The notes under the pieces are model-generated. The model was not told the DNA's origin, made no database searches, and was given only the letters and a program-made list of their open reading frames with translations. The position numbers and the translations under genes were made by a program. From a virus, in IMG/VR virus record IMGVR_UViG_3300036884_000038, positions 1 through 26,493 of that record: a DNA stretch of 26,493 bases; one strand, given 5' to 3'. Position 1 is the stretch's first letter, and every line of letters starts with the position of its first letter. Below are positions 1 to 8,424 of this stretch, in pieces.

Positions 1-280
1 TGAAGCGGTAGTTCTTTCCGGCCACCAGATTGACTGACAATCCTGTCACGGCTGCCAGGGCGGTATCACTGGTCTTGTCGAAGTCCGCCGTTGTTCTCAC
101 CTGCAAAGTCGGTACCATCAGGTCTTGCAAGTTGACCAGCGACAGGATAGCCGCCTGCAGATTGGCAAACGTGATATCTTTGCTCTCAGGCACGGCGCCA
201 GGGGTAACGACGGCTCGCAAGTAATCCGTCAACGCCAGTGTTGCCGTCAAATTCAGTAGTTCCTCTTTTGTATCAGCCAT
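1..280 (-). CDS. Tail accessory/fibre-like protein, N-terminal part (runs off left edge)
   Basis: Only the first 93 codons are present; the frame is open to the left edge. The start follows an AAGGAG ribosome site just downstream of the stop of the LamG tail gene. The protein begins MADTKEELLNLT and closely matches the full 199-residue protein encoded at 25664-26263, so it is a paralog or allele of that gene. Its position right after the tail tip gene suggests a baseplate or fibre component. Function is inferred from context only. Confidence 0.8.
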   Translation of the reverse strand, partial: MADTKEELLNLTATLALTDYLRAVVTPGAVPESKDITFANLQAAILSLVNLQDLMVPTLQVRTTADFDKTSDTALAAVTGLSVNLVAGKNYRF

Positions 281-510
281 AATAAGCTCCTTAGAAAGCT
301 ACGCCAGCGGGAGAACCATTTGGCGTTCCCACTATTCCGAATACGTTATCGAGTACCGGCAGGTCAACTGTCAGTGTGTGCCCCACGTAGTTTGCCAGTT
401 CTGGCGTTCGCACACACGGTCCCTGGAAGATCAGGCTATAGTCCAGCGGCCCAACCGCCGCCGATGGTACACCGCCGTTATAAAGGGTGGCCACTTCCAC
501 TGGGGTCAGG
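1..510. repeat. Left copy of a diverged 510-bp terminal direct repeat
   Basis: This stretch aligns without gaps to 25984-26493. By hand I count about 57 mismatches, all in positions 1-384; positions 385-510 (126 bp) are identical. It covers the 5' part of a tail accessory gene and the 3' end of the LamG tail gene. Many differences fall at third codon positions and both reading frames stay open, so both copies look like functional coding sequence rather than sequencing error. It may be a circular-genome overlap joining two alleles, or a true tandem duplication. Confidence 0.9.
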
Positions 511-2579
511 ATGCGGTTGTAAATGCGGATATCTTTCAGCCATCCCCCGAAAGGCAATGAATAGGCACTGCCAGCAAAATACGAATTTCCCAATACAAAT
601 ACTGATCCCAAAGAAGTTCTATAATCTCCCGAAGGGGTAGTAAATGTTGTGGCTACTGGAGATCCCCATATATACATAATGGGGGGAACAAAACTTGACA
701 TATCGCCCGTGATAACTACATGTGCCAGAGAAGTGAGAGAAATGGTTACGGCTGTGGGTTTTATGGTCATTCCGCCACTAAATCGGTTACTTGTAAAATT
801 TACTGTTGTATTATTGTTGTTCATCCAAACATAAAAGCCGTTCACCAAATCATAATCTGACAGAAGCATTTGAGGGTTGGCGTTGTTGTCATCGGAATGC
901 ATCCAAAAACTTATCGCGAATTTGCTTAGGATATCCATAGCAGGCAAATCACCAAAGTTCAAAGCATCATAAGATCCTCTTGTAAACTCCACTCCCACCG
1001 GCGACAACGCCCCATTTGTAACCGACAACATCTTCTTGACCGCCAGGACAACATTAATCTGCCCGGTCAGGCCCAAGGCAAAGTTCACAGCCTGCACGTA
1101 GAACCAATCGTTGATGGAATATTGGGCGTCGATCACCTGTACCAGGCTGCCTACGTCAATGTTCAGGAACAGTCGCATTGTGGCGTCTGAGATATTGGCA
1201 TCAAAGCGGAGACTATTTACCCTGGTGTGAGGGGCCTTGTTTGCTTCCAATATGCCAGCCCCCACCATTTCCCCCAAGTCCGTATCCTGCTGGTACACCT
1301 GGTCAATATTTAGATCCTGGTAACCGTAGATTTGTTCCGAGCTCGTGTTCTCCAGAACAGCCGACATATTGTCATCCTGGTAGATCGGCAGGCCCCGGAT
1401 CTTCATCCAGGTGATATAGCCTGTTTGGGTATAGGTATTGGTTAGAGTAATCGTTGCCTTTGCGCTCGAAAATGTACAGTTCAGTGTCAGGTAAGCCGTA
1501 ATATCTATCCCGCTTCCATCCGCCGCCGTGTTGAACAGATAATCTGTCGTCGCAACCGGATCGACCAGGCCCACGCCGCTGATCTCCTTGCCGCTCAATG
1601 GATTGCGGAAGGTATAGTGATGTACCCTTGCCGCTCCCGATGCAATTTTGATCGGCTTGTCCGTCCCCAAAGTCCACAGGTTTACCAGCGACGTTCCTAA
1701 CGTTTTTGGGTAGGCATTGATGGTTATTCGGTTGATGATATTCTCAGCATAAGTTTCGTCGACGGCATTGAGCATATTATTGAGGATTGCCGCATCCGTC
1801 AAGGCCGGAATGATCTTGTCGGTGGCGCTATTAGCTTTCAGGATATGATCGGTGGCGTTATTCGCCTTCAACAGGAAACCATCATCTACTTTTAGTCTAG
1901 GTATTCGAGAGAGAGCGTTCAACCCATTGCGGTGAGTATTGTTCTCGAACACCAATGTTTCTCCGAACGTCCGGTCGTGCTGCAGATAACAATAACCCAT
2001 TTCCGATTGAGCCAGCTTGTTGAACTCTTCGTAGGCTGTGGTTCGAACGCTGACGGCATCGAACAGGGAGGGGAATAACGTGTTGCCGATATCCAGGAGC
2101 TGCGCTTGGGGTTTGAGGGGCATGGCAGCTACGATGGTTGCGATGGCCTGATCAGCGCTGATATTGTAAGTTACCTGAGGATCTAAAAGAGGGTACTTTG
2201 AAGCAAACTCCAACCAATCCAGGCAGGTCACTTCTACGGTCAATGGTGTCTGAGGTTCGTTATGAGGAACCAGGGTATCCACACGGCCACGGAAACGAAT
2301 ATAACTCACGCCATCATAGACGACGGTAAACTGGACTGGCGTACATTTCCCCCAACCGGCAACAGGGCTGCCAACCTCAGGTAGATAGAGCGCCGCAGAA
2401 TTATCAAGGGTGAAGGTTAACTGTCCGACGTTGGCCATTCGTGTCTCAGGGCGATTGTCCGTGAAACCCCAGAAGGCGACGAAAGGACTGATGATGCAGT
2501 CGGCGGTGATATCCTGCCAGTTTGCACCGTCATAGAATTTCAACGTCCAGGAGTCAGGGTGAACATTCTGGAAGGTCAT
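291..2579 (-). CDS. Tail tip/baseplate protein with C-terminal LamG-like domain
   Basis: 762 residues, following the tape measure gene with an ATGA overlap (2576-2579). Residues about 1-540 look like a baseplate or tail hub protein: beta-rich, beginning with a distal-tail-like domain (FYDGANWQDI; later a VEVTCLDWLEFA segment). Residues about 540-760 resemble a LamG/concanavalin-like carbohydrate-binding domain, ending in the typical GGWLKDIRIYNRILTPVEVATLYNGG motif split as GGWLKDIRIYNR plus EVATLYNGG. Such domains usually bind host-surface sugars. A short near-repeat (LLKANNATDHILKANSATDK region) lies in the middle. No separate Dit gene is seen, so this protein may combine the distal tail, hub and receptor-binding roles. 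The exact division of roles is inferred. Confidence 0.75.
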   Translation of the reverse strand: MTFQNVHPDSWTLKFYDGANWQDITADCIISPFVAFWGFTDNRPETRMANVGQLTFTLDNSAALYLPEVGSPVAGWGKCTPVQFTVVYDGVSYIRFRGRVDTLVPHNEPQTPLTVEVTCLDWLEFASKYPLLDPQVTYNISADQAIATIVAAMPLKPQAQLLDIGNTLFPSLFDAVSVRTTAYEEFNKLAQSEMGYCYLQHDRTFGETLVFENNTHRNGLNALSRIPRLKVDDGFLLKANNATDHILKANSATDKIIPALTDAAILNNMLNAVDETYAENIINRITINAYPKTLGTSLVNLWTLGTDKPIKIASGAARVHHYTFRNPLSGKEISGVGLVDPVATTDYLFNTAADGSGIDITAYLTLNCTFSSAKATITLTNTYTQTGYITWMKIRGLPIYQDDNMSAVLENTSSEQIYGYQDLNIDQVYQQDTDLGEMVGAGILEANKAPHTRVNSLRFDANISDATMRLFLNIDVGSLVQVIDAQYSINDWFYVQAVNFALGLTGQINVVLAVKKMLSVTNGALSPVGVEFTRGSYDALNFGDLPAMDILSKFAISFWMHSDDNNANPQMLLSDYDLVNGFYVWMNNNNTTVNFTSNRFSGGMTIKPTAVTISLTSLAHVVITGDMSSFVPPIMYIWGSPVATTFTTPSGDYRTSLGSVFVLGNSYFAGSAYSLPFGGWLKDIRIYNRILTPVEVATLYNGGVPSAAVGPLDYSLIFQGPCVRTPELANYVGHTLTVDLPVLDNVFGIVGTPNGSPAGVAF

Positions 2580-4423
2580 CGTATAACGTTCCTTGCCATT
2601 GCAGCAATAAACGATCTGGTCATTCGGTCGTAGTCCGTCCGGTCGGTTGAAGCCGCTTGTAGCAGCATTTTGAATTGTTTGTCACTCATCCCGCCTGCAG
2701 TTTGTCCGGCTGGTGTTACCGCTACGTGTTCGCCGGAACTGACCCCCATTGGGAAGCTGTCTCCAGGATAGCCGGAGGGTACTTCAAAGTTTGCCCCGGC
2801 TGCAGCTTTGATAGGTTTGCTCCCTCCTTTAGAACCTTCTACCTGCGCTTGAGCGTATCCAACCCCACCGCCAGAATAGGTAATAGCGACATCCATGTGA
2901 CGATCGACAAATAGTTCATTCCAACTTGTCGCATAATCTTGGACGGCTTGATTGAGTACAGCTAACTTATCTTCAGCATCCTTGGAATAAAGACCGAGAT
3001 CCTCGCCGCGTTTGATATATTCCTGAGCTTCATCTGCAGTCAGACCGTTCTCCATGAGCTTGCGAAGTAGGATATCCTGCCCTATCTTAGCCGTGGCAGT
3101 GTCATAGGCGGTTTGAACAGCCTTGATAGCAGTCTGATCATCCTGAACGTTCTGTATCAATCCCTTGATCTTTGTTCCAGTTTCCGCATAACCTTGTAGG
3201 CGGGCCTTGGCTAGAGCAACCTCGTCGGCGCCCTCTTTCTTGTTGGCAGTTGATAGGTCGGCATGGTATGTATCCGTGGCAGCCTGAACCTTATCCAGGT
3301 CGGTGAGAGCTGTTTCGTAATTGGTGGTAACTGTTACCGTTACGTTTTTATTGCTCAAGCCTTTAATTAGAGCAGCGTTCTCTTCCAGTTGATGAGCTTG
3401 TACTTGGTCAGCCGCCGTCATATCTTTAATATTTTGCAGTTGTGTCGGAGCAATGGTATTGTAGTAGTCAATTTGTTGGTTTTCGTGAAGCTGAGACTGA
3501 ATCTTCGCTTCAATTCCTGCCCTATAACCAGGATCAACCATCATGGCCGCCTGCATCTGATCGACATTCAGACCTTCAGCCTTTGCCACTTCGTTAGTCG
3601 CATCCGCCAGATCCTTGAAAAACTGAATATCAGAAGCATATTTATCCAGAAGTGAGGCAAGAAAATCGTTCAAGGTTTTCAAAGGTGGAGTTAAGGTTTC
3701 ACCGATACTCACTGATAAATTATCTGAACTGACTTTCAGCCTGTCAGAACCATCACTGGCCATTTCCATGGCCTGGGCCGTGCCTCCGAATTTCTTTTCT
3801 ACTATATCCAGGATAATTCCCTGAGCAGCGGCCAGGTTATTTTCTGCTACGAAATTATCTATCTGTGTTTTCTGGTCGGCATCGAAGCGAATACCCACCC
3901 GGCTAAGGGCAGTCAGGCCATTGGTGGGATCGTTCAGCGCCAACCCCAGAGCCTTGGTAGCACTCTCCACACTGCCAAAGACCGTTTGAAGATCAAAGGC
4001 GTCTTTGACGGCTCTCGGGAAAACATTATCGCTGATATTCGTAAAGGTCAGCATCATGGACTCCGAGTCCATAACGACCTCTTTGGTAACACCATCCTGG
4101 CGAGAAAGTTCGTCCGTGAGTTGTTTGAGTTCGTTGGCAGTCACGCCAGCATCTCCGCCAGTGGCCTTCAAGATTGCGTCTTGCTTGGCCTGGGTCATAT
4201 TGAAAGCATCCGCAGCCTGTTCAGCGGCGATCAGGTACTTACCCACTTCCTGAGCGGCCTTCGTGAGAACGGCTATCCCAGCGGTGGCTCCTACGGCTTG
4301 CGCGCCTAAGCCCTGGATGGATGATTGCGTTCCATCCGTAGTCACACCAGCCTTCTGCATATCAGAAATATACTGGCCCACGTCAGCAACGAGTTTAGCG
4401 CCTAAGTTTAGAATAGATGGCAT
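2576..4423 (-). CDS. Tail tape measure protein
   Basis: 615 residues, the longest alanine- and helix-rich protein in the tail block, placed between the tail tube and tail tip genes, where tape measure genes lie. The N-terminus (LGAQAVGATAGIAVLTKAAQ) and long charged helical stretches (residues about 200-480) fit a tape measure. Known tape measures span about 0.15 nm per residue, which would give a tail of roughly 90 nm. The start is three bases after the stop of the preceding gene and in the same frame, separated only by TAA and one proline codon. It overlaps the next gene by ATGA. Confidence 0.85.
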   Translation of the reverse strand: MPSILNLGAKLVADVGQYISDMQKAGVTTDGTQSSIQGLGAQAVGATAGIAVLTKAAQEVGKYLIAAEQAADAFNMTQAKQDAILKATGGDAGVTANELKQLTDELSRQDGVTKEVVMDSESMMLTFTNISDNVFPRAVKDAFDLQTVFGSVESATKALGLALNDPTNGLTALSRVGIRFDADQKTQIDNFVAENNLAAAQGIILDIVEKKFGGTAQAMEMASDGSDRLKVSSDNLSVSIGETLTPPLKTLNDFLASLLDKYASDIQFFKDLADATNEVAKAEGLNVDQMQAAMMVDPGYRAGIEAKIQSQLHENQQIDYYNTIAPTQLQNIKDMTAADQVQAHQLEENAALIKGLSNKNVTVTVTTNYETALTDLDKVQAATDTYHADLSTANKKEGADEVALAKARLQGYAETGTKIKGLIQNVQDDQTAIKAVQTAYDTATAKIGQDILLRKLMENGLTADEAQEYIKRGEDLGLYSKDAEDKLAVLNQAVQDYATSWNELFVDRHMDVAITYSGGGVGYAQAQVEGSKGGSKPIKAAAGANFEVPSGYPGDSFPMGVSSGEHVAVTPAGQTAGGMSDKQFKMLLQAASTDRTDYDRMTRSFIAAMARNVIR

Positions 4424-4426
4424 GGG

Positions 4427-4705
4427 TTATTCCTTTGGCCCTAAGGCAATGGTCATCAATTCCATCATCTGTTTGTTGGCCTTCCAACCATCCAGGTCAG
4501 GCGGAGGCGGAGGTGGCTGGCGGGATTTGGCAAGAGCATCCAGGGCGGCCAACATTGATTGAAACGCTAACTGCTCCTTGATAAGCAGCCCGGTCAGCCA
4601 TTCCACCATAGTCGATACCAGGTGAGTGGCGAACTTAAAGCGAAACGTTCGCCAGGCCACCCAGCGCGCCAGTCGTTTCGGGGTCATCTTAGACAGGCGG
4701 GGCAT
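4427..4705 (-). CDS. Small tail protein, possible tail assembly chaperone
   Basis: 92 residues: a basic helical N-terminus (MPRLSKMTPKRLARWVAWRTF), a hydrophobic helix, a run of six prolines (residues about 64-69) and a helical C-terminus. It lies between the tail tube and tape measure genes, where siphophages usually encode assembly chaperones. The classical gpG/gpGT -1 frameshift product is not evident: I see no clear slippery heptamer, and the next gene is in the same frame. Only two bases separate it from the tail tube stop, so it is probably translated by coupling. The function rests on position alone. Confidence 0.6.
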   Translation of the reverse strand: MPRLSKMTPKRLARWVAWRTFRFKFATHLVSTMVEWLTGLLIKEQLAFQSMLAALDALAKSRQPPPPPPDLDGWKANKQMMELMTIALGPKE

Positions 4706-4707
4706 GT

Positions 4708-5133
4708 TTACGCCCAGGCGATTGCGCCAGAGATATCCAGGGTCACATCAGCCGACAGAGCGGGTTTGACGCCACTCTTGAAGGCAACTTCACTCACGTA
4801 GGCTGAGAAGGTGCACATGGAAGCATCCGGCCAGACCATCTGGAAGTTTCTGAAGGTCTTCAACCGCCAGTCCTTGACCAATCCAGCCGCATTGGAATGG
4901 GTGGCATTGGAAGGCACAAAGTTCACAGGAAACTTGACCTGGCCCACCGACTGGATGGTTGGAATGGACTCTTCCATCCCGCCAGATGAGTGGGAAGTCA
5001 CAACTTCCATGTTGGATTTCAGATCCGGACCGGCGATATCGCCAACTTCGGCGATGAGGGTAAATACCTCAGGGGTAGCAGCATCGCCCCTTTTCAGTTG
5101 GGTTAAATAACTTGCAATTGCAGGGGTGGTCAT
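4708..5133 (-). CDS. Major tail (tube) protein
   Basis: 141 residues with an AAGGAGA ribosome site. The sequence pattern (N-terminal LTQLKRGDAATPEVFTLIAEVGDI, a GPDLKSNMEVVTSHSS segment, and a beta-rich C-terminus ending LSADVTLDISGAIAW) matches short siphophage tail tube proteins, which begin with a description of the tube subunit's input series and end with a strand of this type. It sits two bases upstream of the chaperone-position gene and before the tape measure. Tube subunits stack in hexameric rings around the tape measure. The family assignment is by recognition, not by alignment. Confidence 0.75.
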   Translation of the reverse strand: MTTPAIASYLTQLKRGDAATPEVFTLIAEVGDIAGPDLKSNMEVVTSHSSGGMEESIPTIQSVGQVKFPVNFVPSNATHSNAAGLVKDWRLKTFRNFQMVWPDASMCTFSAYVSEVAFKSGVKPALSADVTLDISGAIAWA

Positions 5134-5164
5134 AATATTTTCTCCTTGTTACATTTGATAGGTG

Positions 5165-5536
5165 TTACATAGCTTCTTTGATGCACCAGAACTTTACATC
5201 TGTTCCGCCTGCATTAATGGTGATGACGACAGTCCCGTTGGATTGATTGAACCCAGCGGGTTGTATCTTGGGAAGGACTGACAATAGCCCAATCCCTACC
5301 GTATAGACGATATCCCCTAGACGGTTGAAGCCATTGAGGACACTCTTGACGGTGATGACCTGCGAGGCAGCGCCACCCTTGACGAGAATGATCTCATTCC
5401 CATCACAAGGGAAACTCACGCCATCTGCAGCGGTGGTGGCAGATTCGCCCACACCAATATCCAACGACAGAGCCGTTGGAGGCAGGGTTGGGTAATTCTT
5501 GGGCATTTGAAAGACGGTAAGCGGTACGACAGCCAT
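5165..5536 (-). CDS. Neck/tail-region structural protein, paralog of the adjacent gene
   Basis: 123 residues with an AAGGAG site before ATG. It is a clear paralog of the next gene upstream (5547-5918): both are 123 residues, start with a Val/Leu-rich strand then QMP-x-x-YP, contain DGxxFPxxGxEIIxV-type segments and a PxxQPxGxxNxxG motif, and end in a beta strand. Small beta-sandwich proteins in this position are often tail terminators or virion decoration proteins. I do not recognise the family, so the role is left open. Confidence 0.65.
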   Translation of the reverse strand: MAVVPLTVFQMPKNYPTLPPTALSLDIGVGESATTAADGVSFPCDGNEIILVKGGAASQVITVKSVLNGFNRLGDIVYTVGIGLLSVLPKIQPAGFNQSNGTVVITINAGGTDVKFWCIKEAM

Positions 5537-5546
5537 TGGTTACTCC

Positions 5547-5918
5547 TTAATCAGAAAGTTTGAGAACGATGAACTCCACGGCTGTGTCTGAAGCAACCAT
5601 GTGGAGATTTCCAGATGGATTAGCCCAACCCTGAGGTTGGAACTGTGGCAGCATCATGTATTCGCCTGCTCCCAGGGAGTAGGTCGTGACATCGCCGGTG
5701 CGACTGAATGGATCAGCGTAACTGGTGACGGTCAGGGTCTTGGCTCCAACAGCGCCATTATGCACGATCACGATCTCTTTGCCGGTGACGGGAAACTCAG
5801 CCCCATCAGCGCACGAGGCGCCAGCAGGTGTGAATGCGATGTCCCACAGGTTAGCCGCCGGTTGCAGCACAGGATATTTCGCCGGCATTTGATACGGGGT
5901 CAAAGTTAAAGCAGTCAT
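5547..5918 (-). CDS. Neck/tail-region structural protein, paralog of the adjacent gene
   Basis: 123 residues, beginning MTALTLTPYQMPAKYP. The stop codon of the upstream DUF3168-like gene lies within its AAAGGAGTAA ribosome site, so the two are closely coupled. It pairs with the 5165-5536 gene as an equal-length tandem duplicate. Predicted mostly beta. Its location between tail completion genes and the tail tube suggests a virion protein. Function is otherwise unknown. Confidence 0.65.
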   Translation of the reverse strand: MTALTLTPYQMPAKYPVLQPAANLWDIAFTPAGASCADGAEFPVTGKEIVIVHNGAVGAKTLTVTSYADPFSRTGDVTTYSLGAGEYMMLPQFQPQGWANPSGNLHMVASDTAVEFIVLKLSD

Positions 5919-5921
5919 AAT

Positions 5922-6281
5922 TTACTCCTTTGTGGCCATAAAGCCAATTTCTACACGAACATAATTTAGGTCGGTAACGTCCTCAAGACCATCCGTCCGA
6001 CCTTCAACAAACATATTGTTACGATTGATCACGTCTTCCAGGGCATTGGCGATACTGTCGGCAACGTCGCTGGTGGATGACCAGCAGGTGAACTGCCACC
6101 TTGGAAAGGTTACCACCGTCTTGGAGTGAGTGTACTCCTTGGCCGTGCTGACACGCTGGAAGACGATGTTAGGAAGGACAGCCGTCTTGGGCATGCGGTT
6201 ACGATAGATACGAGTAGAGACCAGGGTCGCAAGTGTGACGTCCATCTTCAACATGGTCAAGAGGTCTTGGGCGATGGTCAT
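5922..6281 (-). CDS. Tail completion/terminator protein, DUF3168 (gp17-like)
   Basis: 119 residues. The layout fits DUF3168 and gp17-type tail terminator proteins: an N-terminal helix (IAQDLLTMLKMD), then VSTRIYRNRMPKTAVLPNIVFQRVS, a conserved FTCWSSTSDVADSIANALEDVI helix given here in two parts (FTCWSSTSD and VADSIANALEDVI), and a final strand. It overlaps the gp10-like gene by ATGA. Members of this family cap the tail tube and join it to the neck. Confidence 0.7.
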   Translation of the reverse strand: MTIAQDLLTMLKMDVTLATLVSTRIYRNRMPKTAVLPNIVFQRVSTAKEYTHSKTVVTFPRWQFTCWSSTSDVADSIANALEDVINRNNMFVEGRTDGLEDVTDLNYVRVEIGFMATKE

Positions 6282-6628
6282 GGTATTTGTTTCTCCATTT
6301 CCTTGCTCATCTCCGTCTCGATTTCATCCATGTGTTCGTCGATGGCAGGCCGCAGGTACGGTTCAGCCGCCATCTTAGAAGTACCAAATTCCACGAACGA
6401 GGCATAATCAGCCGCATAGCCCACAATAGGGCTGGTATCCTCTCTATCAAGCTGCCCGGTGCTGCGAAGGAAACCTGTGTCCACTGGAGTGTTGATGAGA
6501 GCATATCTCAGGATCACCTTGGCTCCAGCCAACAGGATATTGAACAAGTTCTCGCCTTGGGCTGCCTTGATAGCATTAGCCAACCTTTCGTCTTGCTTAC
6601 CCCAGTCACCTACTAAAATCACTTTCAT
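6278..6628 (-). CDS. HK97 gp10-like tail completion protein
   Basis: 116 residues. It contains the ALINTPVDTGFLRSTGQLD pattern followed by GYAADYASFVEFGTSKMAAEPYLRPA, shown here as GYAADYASFVEFGTSK and AEPYLRPA. That motif order (PVDTG-LR then Y-x-x-FVEFGT then P-Y-L-RPA) is diagnostic of HK97 gp10 and related minor tail or neck proteins. It follows a 13-codon micro-ORF whose stop overlaps this start (ATGA), and its own stop overlaps the DUF3168-like gene. Confidence 0.85.
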   Translation of the reverse strand: MKVILVGDWGKQDERLANAIKAAQGENLFNILLAGAKVILRYALINTPVDTGFLRSTGQLDREDTSPIVGYAADYASFVEFGTSKMAAEPYLRPAIDEHMDEIETEMSKEMEKQIP

Positions 6629-6666
6629 CGTTCTCCGCCGTCTGTTGGAACAAATATTTTAGTCAT
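6625..6666 (-). CDS. 13-codon micro-ORF coupled to the gp10-like gene
   Basis: It starts with ATG seven bases after a strong AGGAG site, encodes MTKIFVPTDGGER and stops in an ATGA overlap with the gp10-like start. The gp10-like gene itself lacks a comparable ribosome site, so this micro-ORF may serve as a translational entry for it. It could also be the remnant of a longer neck gene disrupted by the neighbouring tailspike. Whether the peptide has a function is unknown. Confidence 0.4.
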   Translation of the reverse strand: MTKIFVPTDGGER

Positions 6667-6790
6667 GATAAACTCCTACATTCAAGGTTAACTTATTTCT
6701 TCGCCATCCTCTGTACGCTGGTTTGCAATACCAACCGCCAGTCAATTGATTGTCGTCCCAAATTGAGACATCGGGGAGTAATGCGTTCAT
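6659..6790 (-). CDS. Small hypothetical ORF (43 residues)
   Basis: It starts ten bases after the tailspike stop and encodes a 43-residue peptide beginning MNALLPDVSIWDDNQL, rich in Trp and basic residues (YRGWRRNK). The ribosome site is weak, but it fills an otherwise empty 170-base gap and overlaps the micro-ORF at 6625-6666 by eight bases. It may be real or a remnant. I recognise no family. Confidence 0.35.
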   Translation of the reverse strand: MNALLPDVSIWDDNQLTGGWYCKPAYRGWRRNKLTLNVGVYHD

Positions 6791-6800
6791 TTCATATCTT

Positions 6801-8420
6801 CTATGTTCCTGCCGTCATCTGTCTCATAATGTTTCCGGCCTGGTTGATAGGAGCCAAGAAACACACAACTTGATTTCCTAAAGTTACATCAGCTCCAGTA
6901 ATGGTATATAGATTGCCACTCTGTTTTAATGTCAGACCTGCACCCGTATTTCTAATCCCAAATGGACGAGAGGCAATGATCTGAGCGATGTTCTTAGTTT
7001 GAGAAGTCATATACATTGAGTCGCTGCCAATATTGATTATTGTATTAGCACTTGCGTCGTAATAAAGAATTTCCCTATTGAACAAATTGTCAAGCAAAAC
7101 CTGTTTAGTCATATCCGCTACACCTACTTTTATCCATCCCTTGTACACAAGTGGAGAGTCGTTATAGGCAGTCCGGTAACTTCCTGTTGTTGTAATGGTT
7201 TCGTTATTGGTTATTGTAACCCCGGCTGTACAGCCATCCGGCACAGTTATACCGATCAACGGATAGTTTGTAGAGACCACCATCTTGTTATTGTGGATAG
7301 CATAAGTACCGCCGTTGTCTGAAACTACCAACCCGATAAAACCTTCAAAGTTGGATGACGCTCCTGCATCGTCCAGTTGGTTGCCGGAAATCTCGTAATT
7401 TCCTGGCCCCATATAACATTGAATCATGTAGTGTCCACTACCGCCGTCCCATCCATCACCAATCTTATTGTCCTTTATCGCGATATTTGCGAATAGCGAT
7501 GGATTTCCCACCCTGTCCATAATTAAAATACCGTCGGCTGTATATAAACCGGAAATATGATTATTATAGATACGTGTCTTAACTAATTGGTGGACTTCAT
7601 TGTCCACCCAAATAGGGGTATTTCCTGCCAAGACCGATGTATTTTGAATCTGATTGTCATGAATATCTAAATAATATCCACCACATTCGCAAGGTTGCCA
7701 AACATCCTTGAAAATATTGTTATGGATATTGACACATGTGGGCACAATTATGGATATTCCGTCATGTCCTAAATTGTCAAATAAATTGCTTGATATTTCA
7801 AAGTCTTTCAATAGTCTATCAGAATATATTTGTTCGACACGTCCGGATCTGAATACACAATCTTTTACGCAACCTCCGACAACCCCCATGAGCCCTATTG
7901 CACCATTGTATCGTTCATCCCATGCATCGCCAATGCCCCAAATTCCCAGAAAGGTCATACCAAAGCATCGGAAATTATGTACTTGCAACCCACTTTCTGT
8001 TGGTATTCCTGCCACTACCGCGCGGACTCCAGTGTTGAATACTCGGATTAGGCCACCACCGTAAGGAGAAGCCCATAAATGTGTGACTGGATTGAAGTCG
8101 TCTGACACGTCATCCGTGTAAAGTGTTGCTCCATATCCCATCACAGTTACATTATCTTGCCAGATGTGGAAACCATGCGCTATTTTAAATATTTTGTTGG
8201 GTGGAAAGAATAATGTTCCTCCTATTGAAGGAATATCGGCGGCTGCTGCCTCTAACGCCGCTGTATCATCATGTATACCATCCCCAACCGCGCCGTAATC
8301 CATGACATTGAAAGATACCTTTCGTTCTTCCGAATCAATCAAATCGGCAAAATTCGCCTCGCTGGGAATGTCGCCAGTGTTGAAATATCCTTTTAGCGTT
8401 GTTTTATCTTGTGTTGTCAT
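6801..8420 (-). CDS. Tailspike with right-handed beta-helix (pectate lyase 3-like)
   Basis: 539 residues. The N-terminus has the virion-attachment motif common in phage fibres (LKGYFNTGDIPSEANFADLI, residues 9-28). It is followed by the pectate lyase 3/glycosidase signature YGAVGDGIHDDTAAL (residues 42-56) and then repeated N-N and D-N-turn strands typical of a beta-helix (ISSNLFDN, IHNNIFKD, IYNNHISG, IKDNKIGDG, ISGNQLDD, ITNNETI). Such tailspikes cleave or bind capsule or O-antigen polysaccharides. The placement is odd: it interrupts the connector/tail completion genes rather than following the tail tip gene. Base composition looks more AT-rich than its neighbours, suggesting acquisition. 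Confidence 0.85.
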   Translation of the reverse strand: MTTQDKTTLKGYFNTGDIPSEANFADLIDSEERKVSFNVMDYGAVGDGIHDDTAALEAAAADIPSIGGTLFFPPNKIFKIAHGFHIWQDNVTVMGYGATLYTDDVSDDFNPVTHLWASPYGGGLIRVFNTGVRAVVAGIPTESGLQVHNFRCFGMTFLGIWGIGDAWDERYNGAIGLMGVVGGCVKDCVFRSGRVEQIYSDRLLKDFEISSNLFDNLGHDGISIIVPTCVNIHNNIFKDVWQPCECGGYYLDIHDNQIQNTSVLAGNTPIWVDNEVHQLVKTRIYNNHISGLYTADGILIMDRVGNPSLFANIAIKDNKIGDGWDGGSGHYMIQCYMGPGNYEISGNQLDDAGASSNFEGFIGLVVSDNGGTYAIHNNKMVVSTNYPLIGITVPDGCTAGVTITNNETITTTGSYRTAYNDSPLVYKGWIKVGVADMTKQVLLDNLFNREILYYDASANTIINIGSDSMYMTSQTKNIAQIIASRPFGIRNTGAGLTLKQSGNLYTITGADVTLGNQVVCFLAPINQAGNIMRQMTAGT

Positions 8421-8424
8421 ATTA

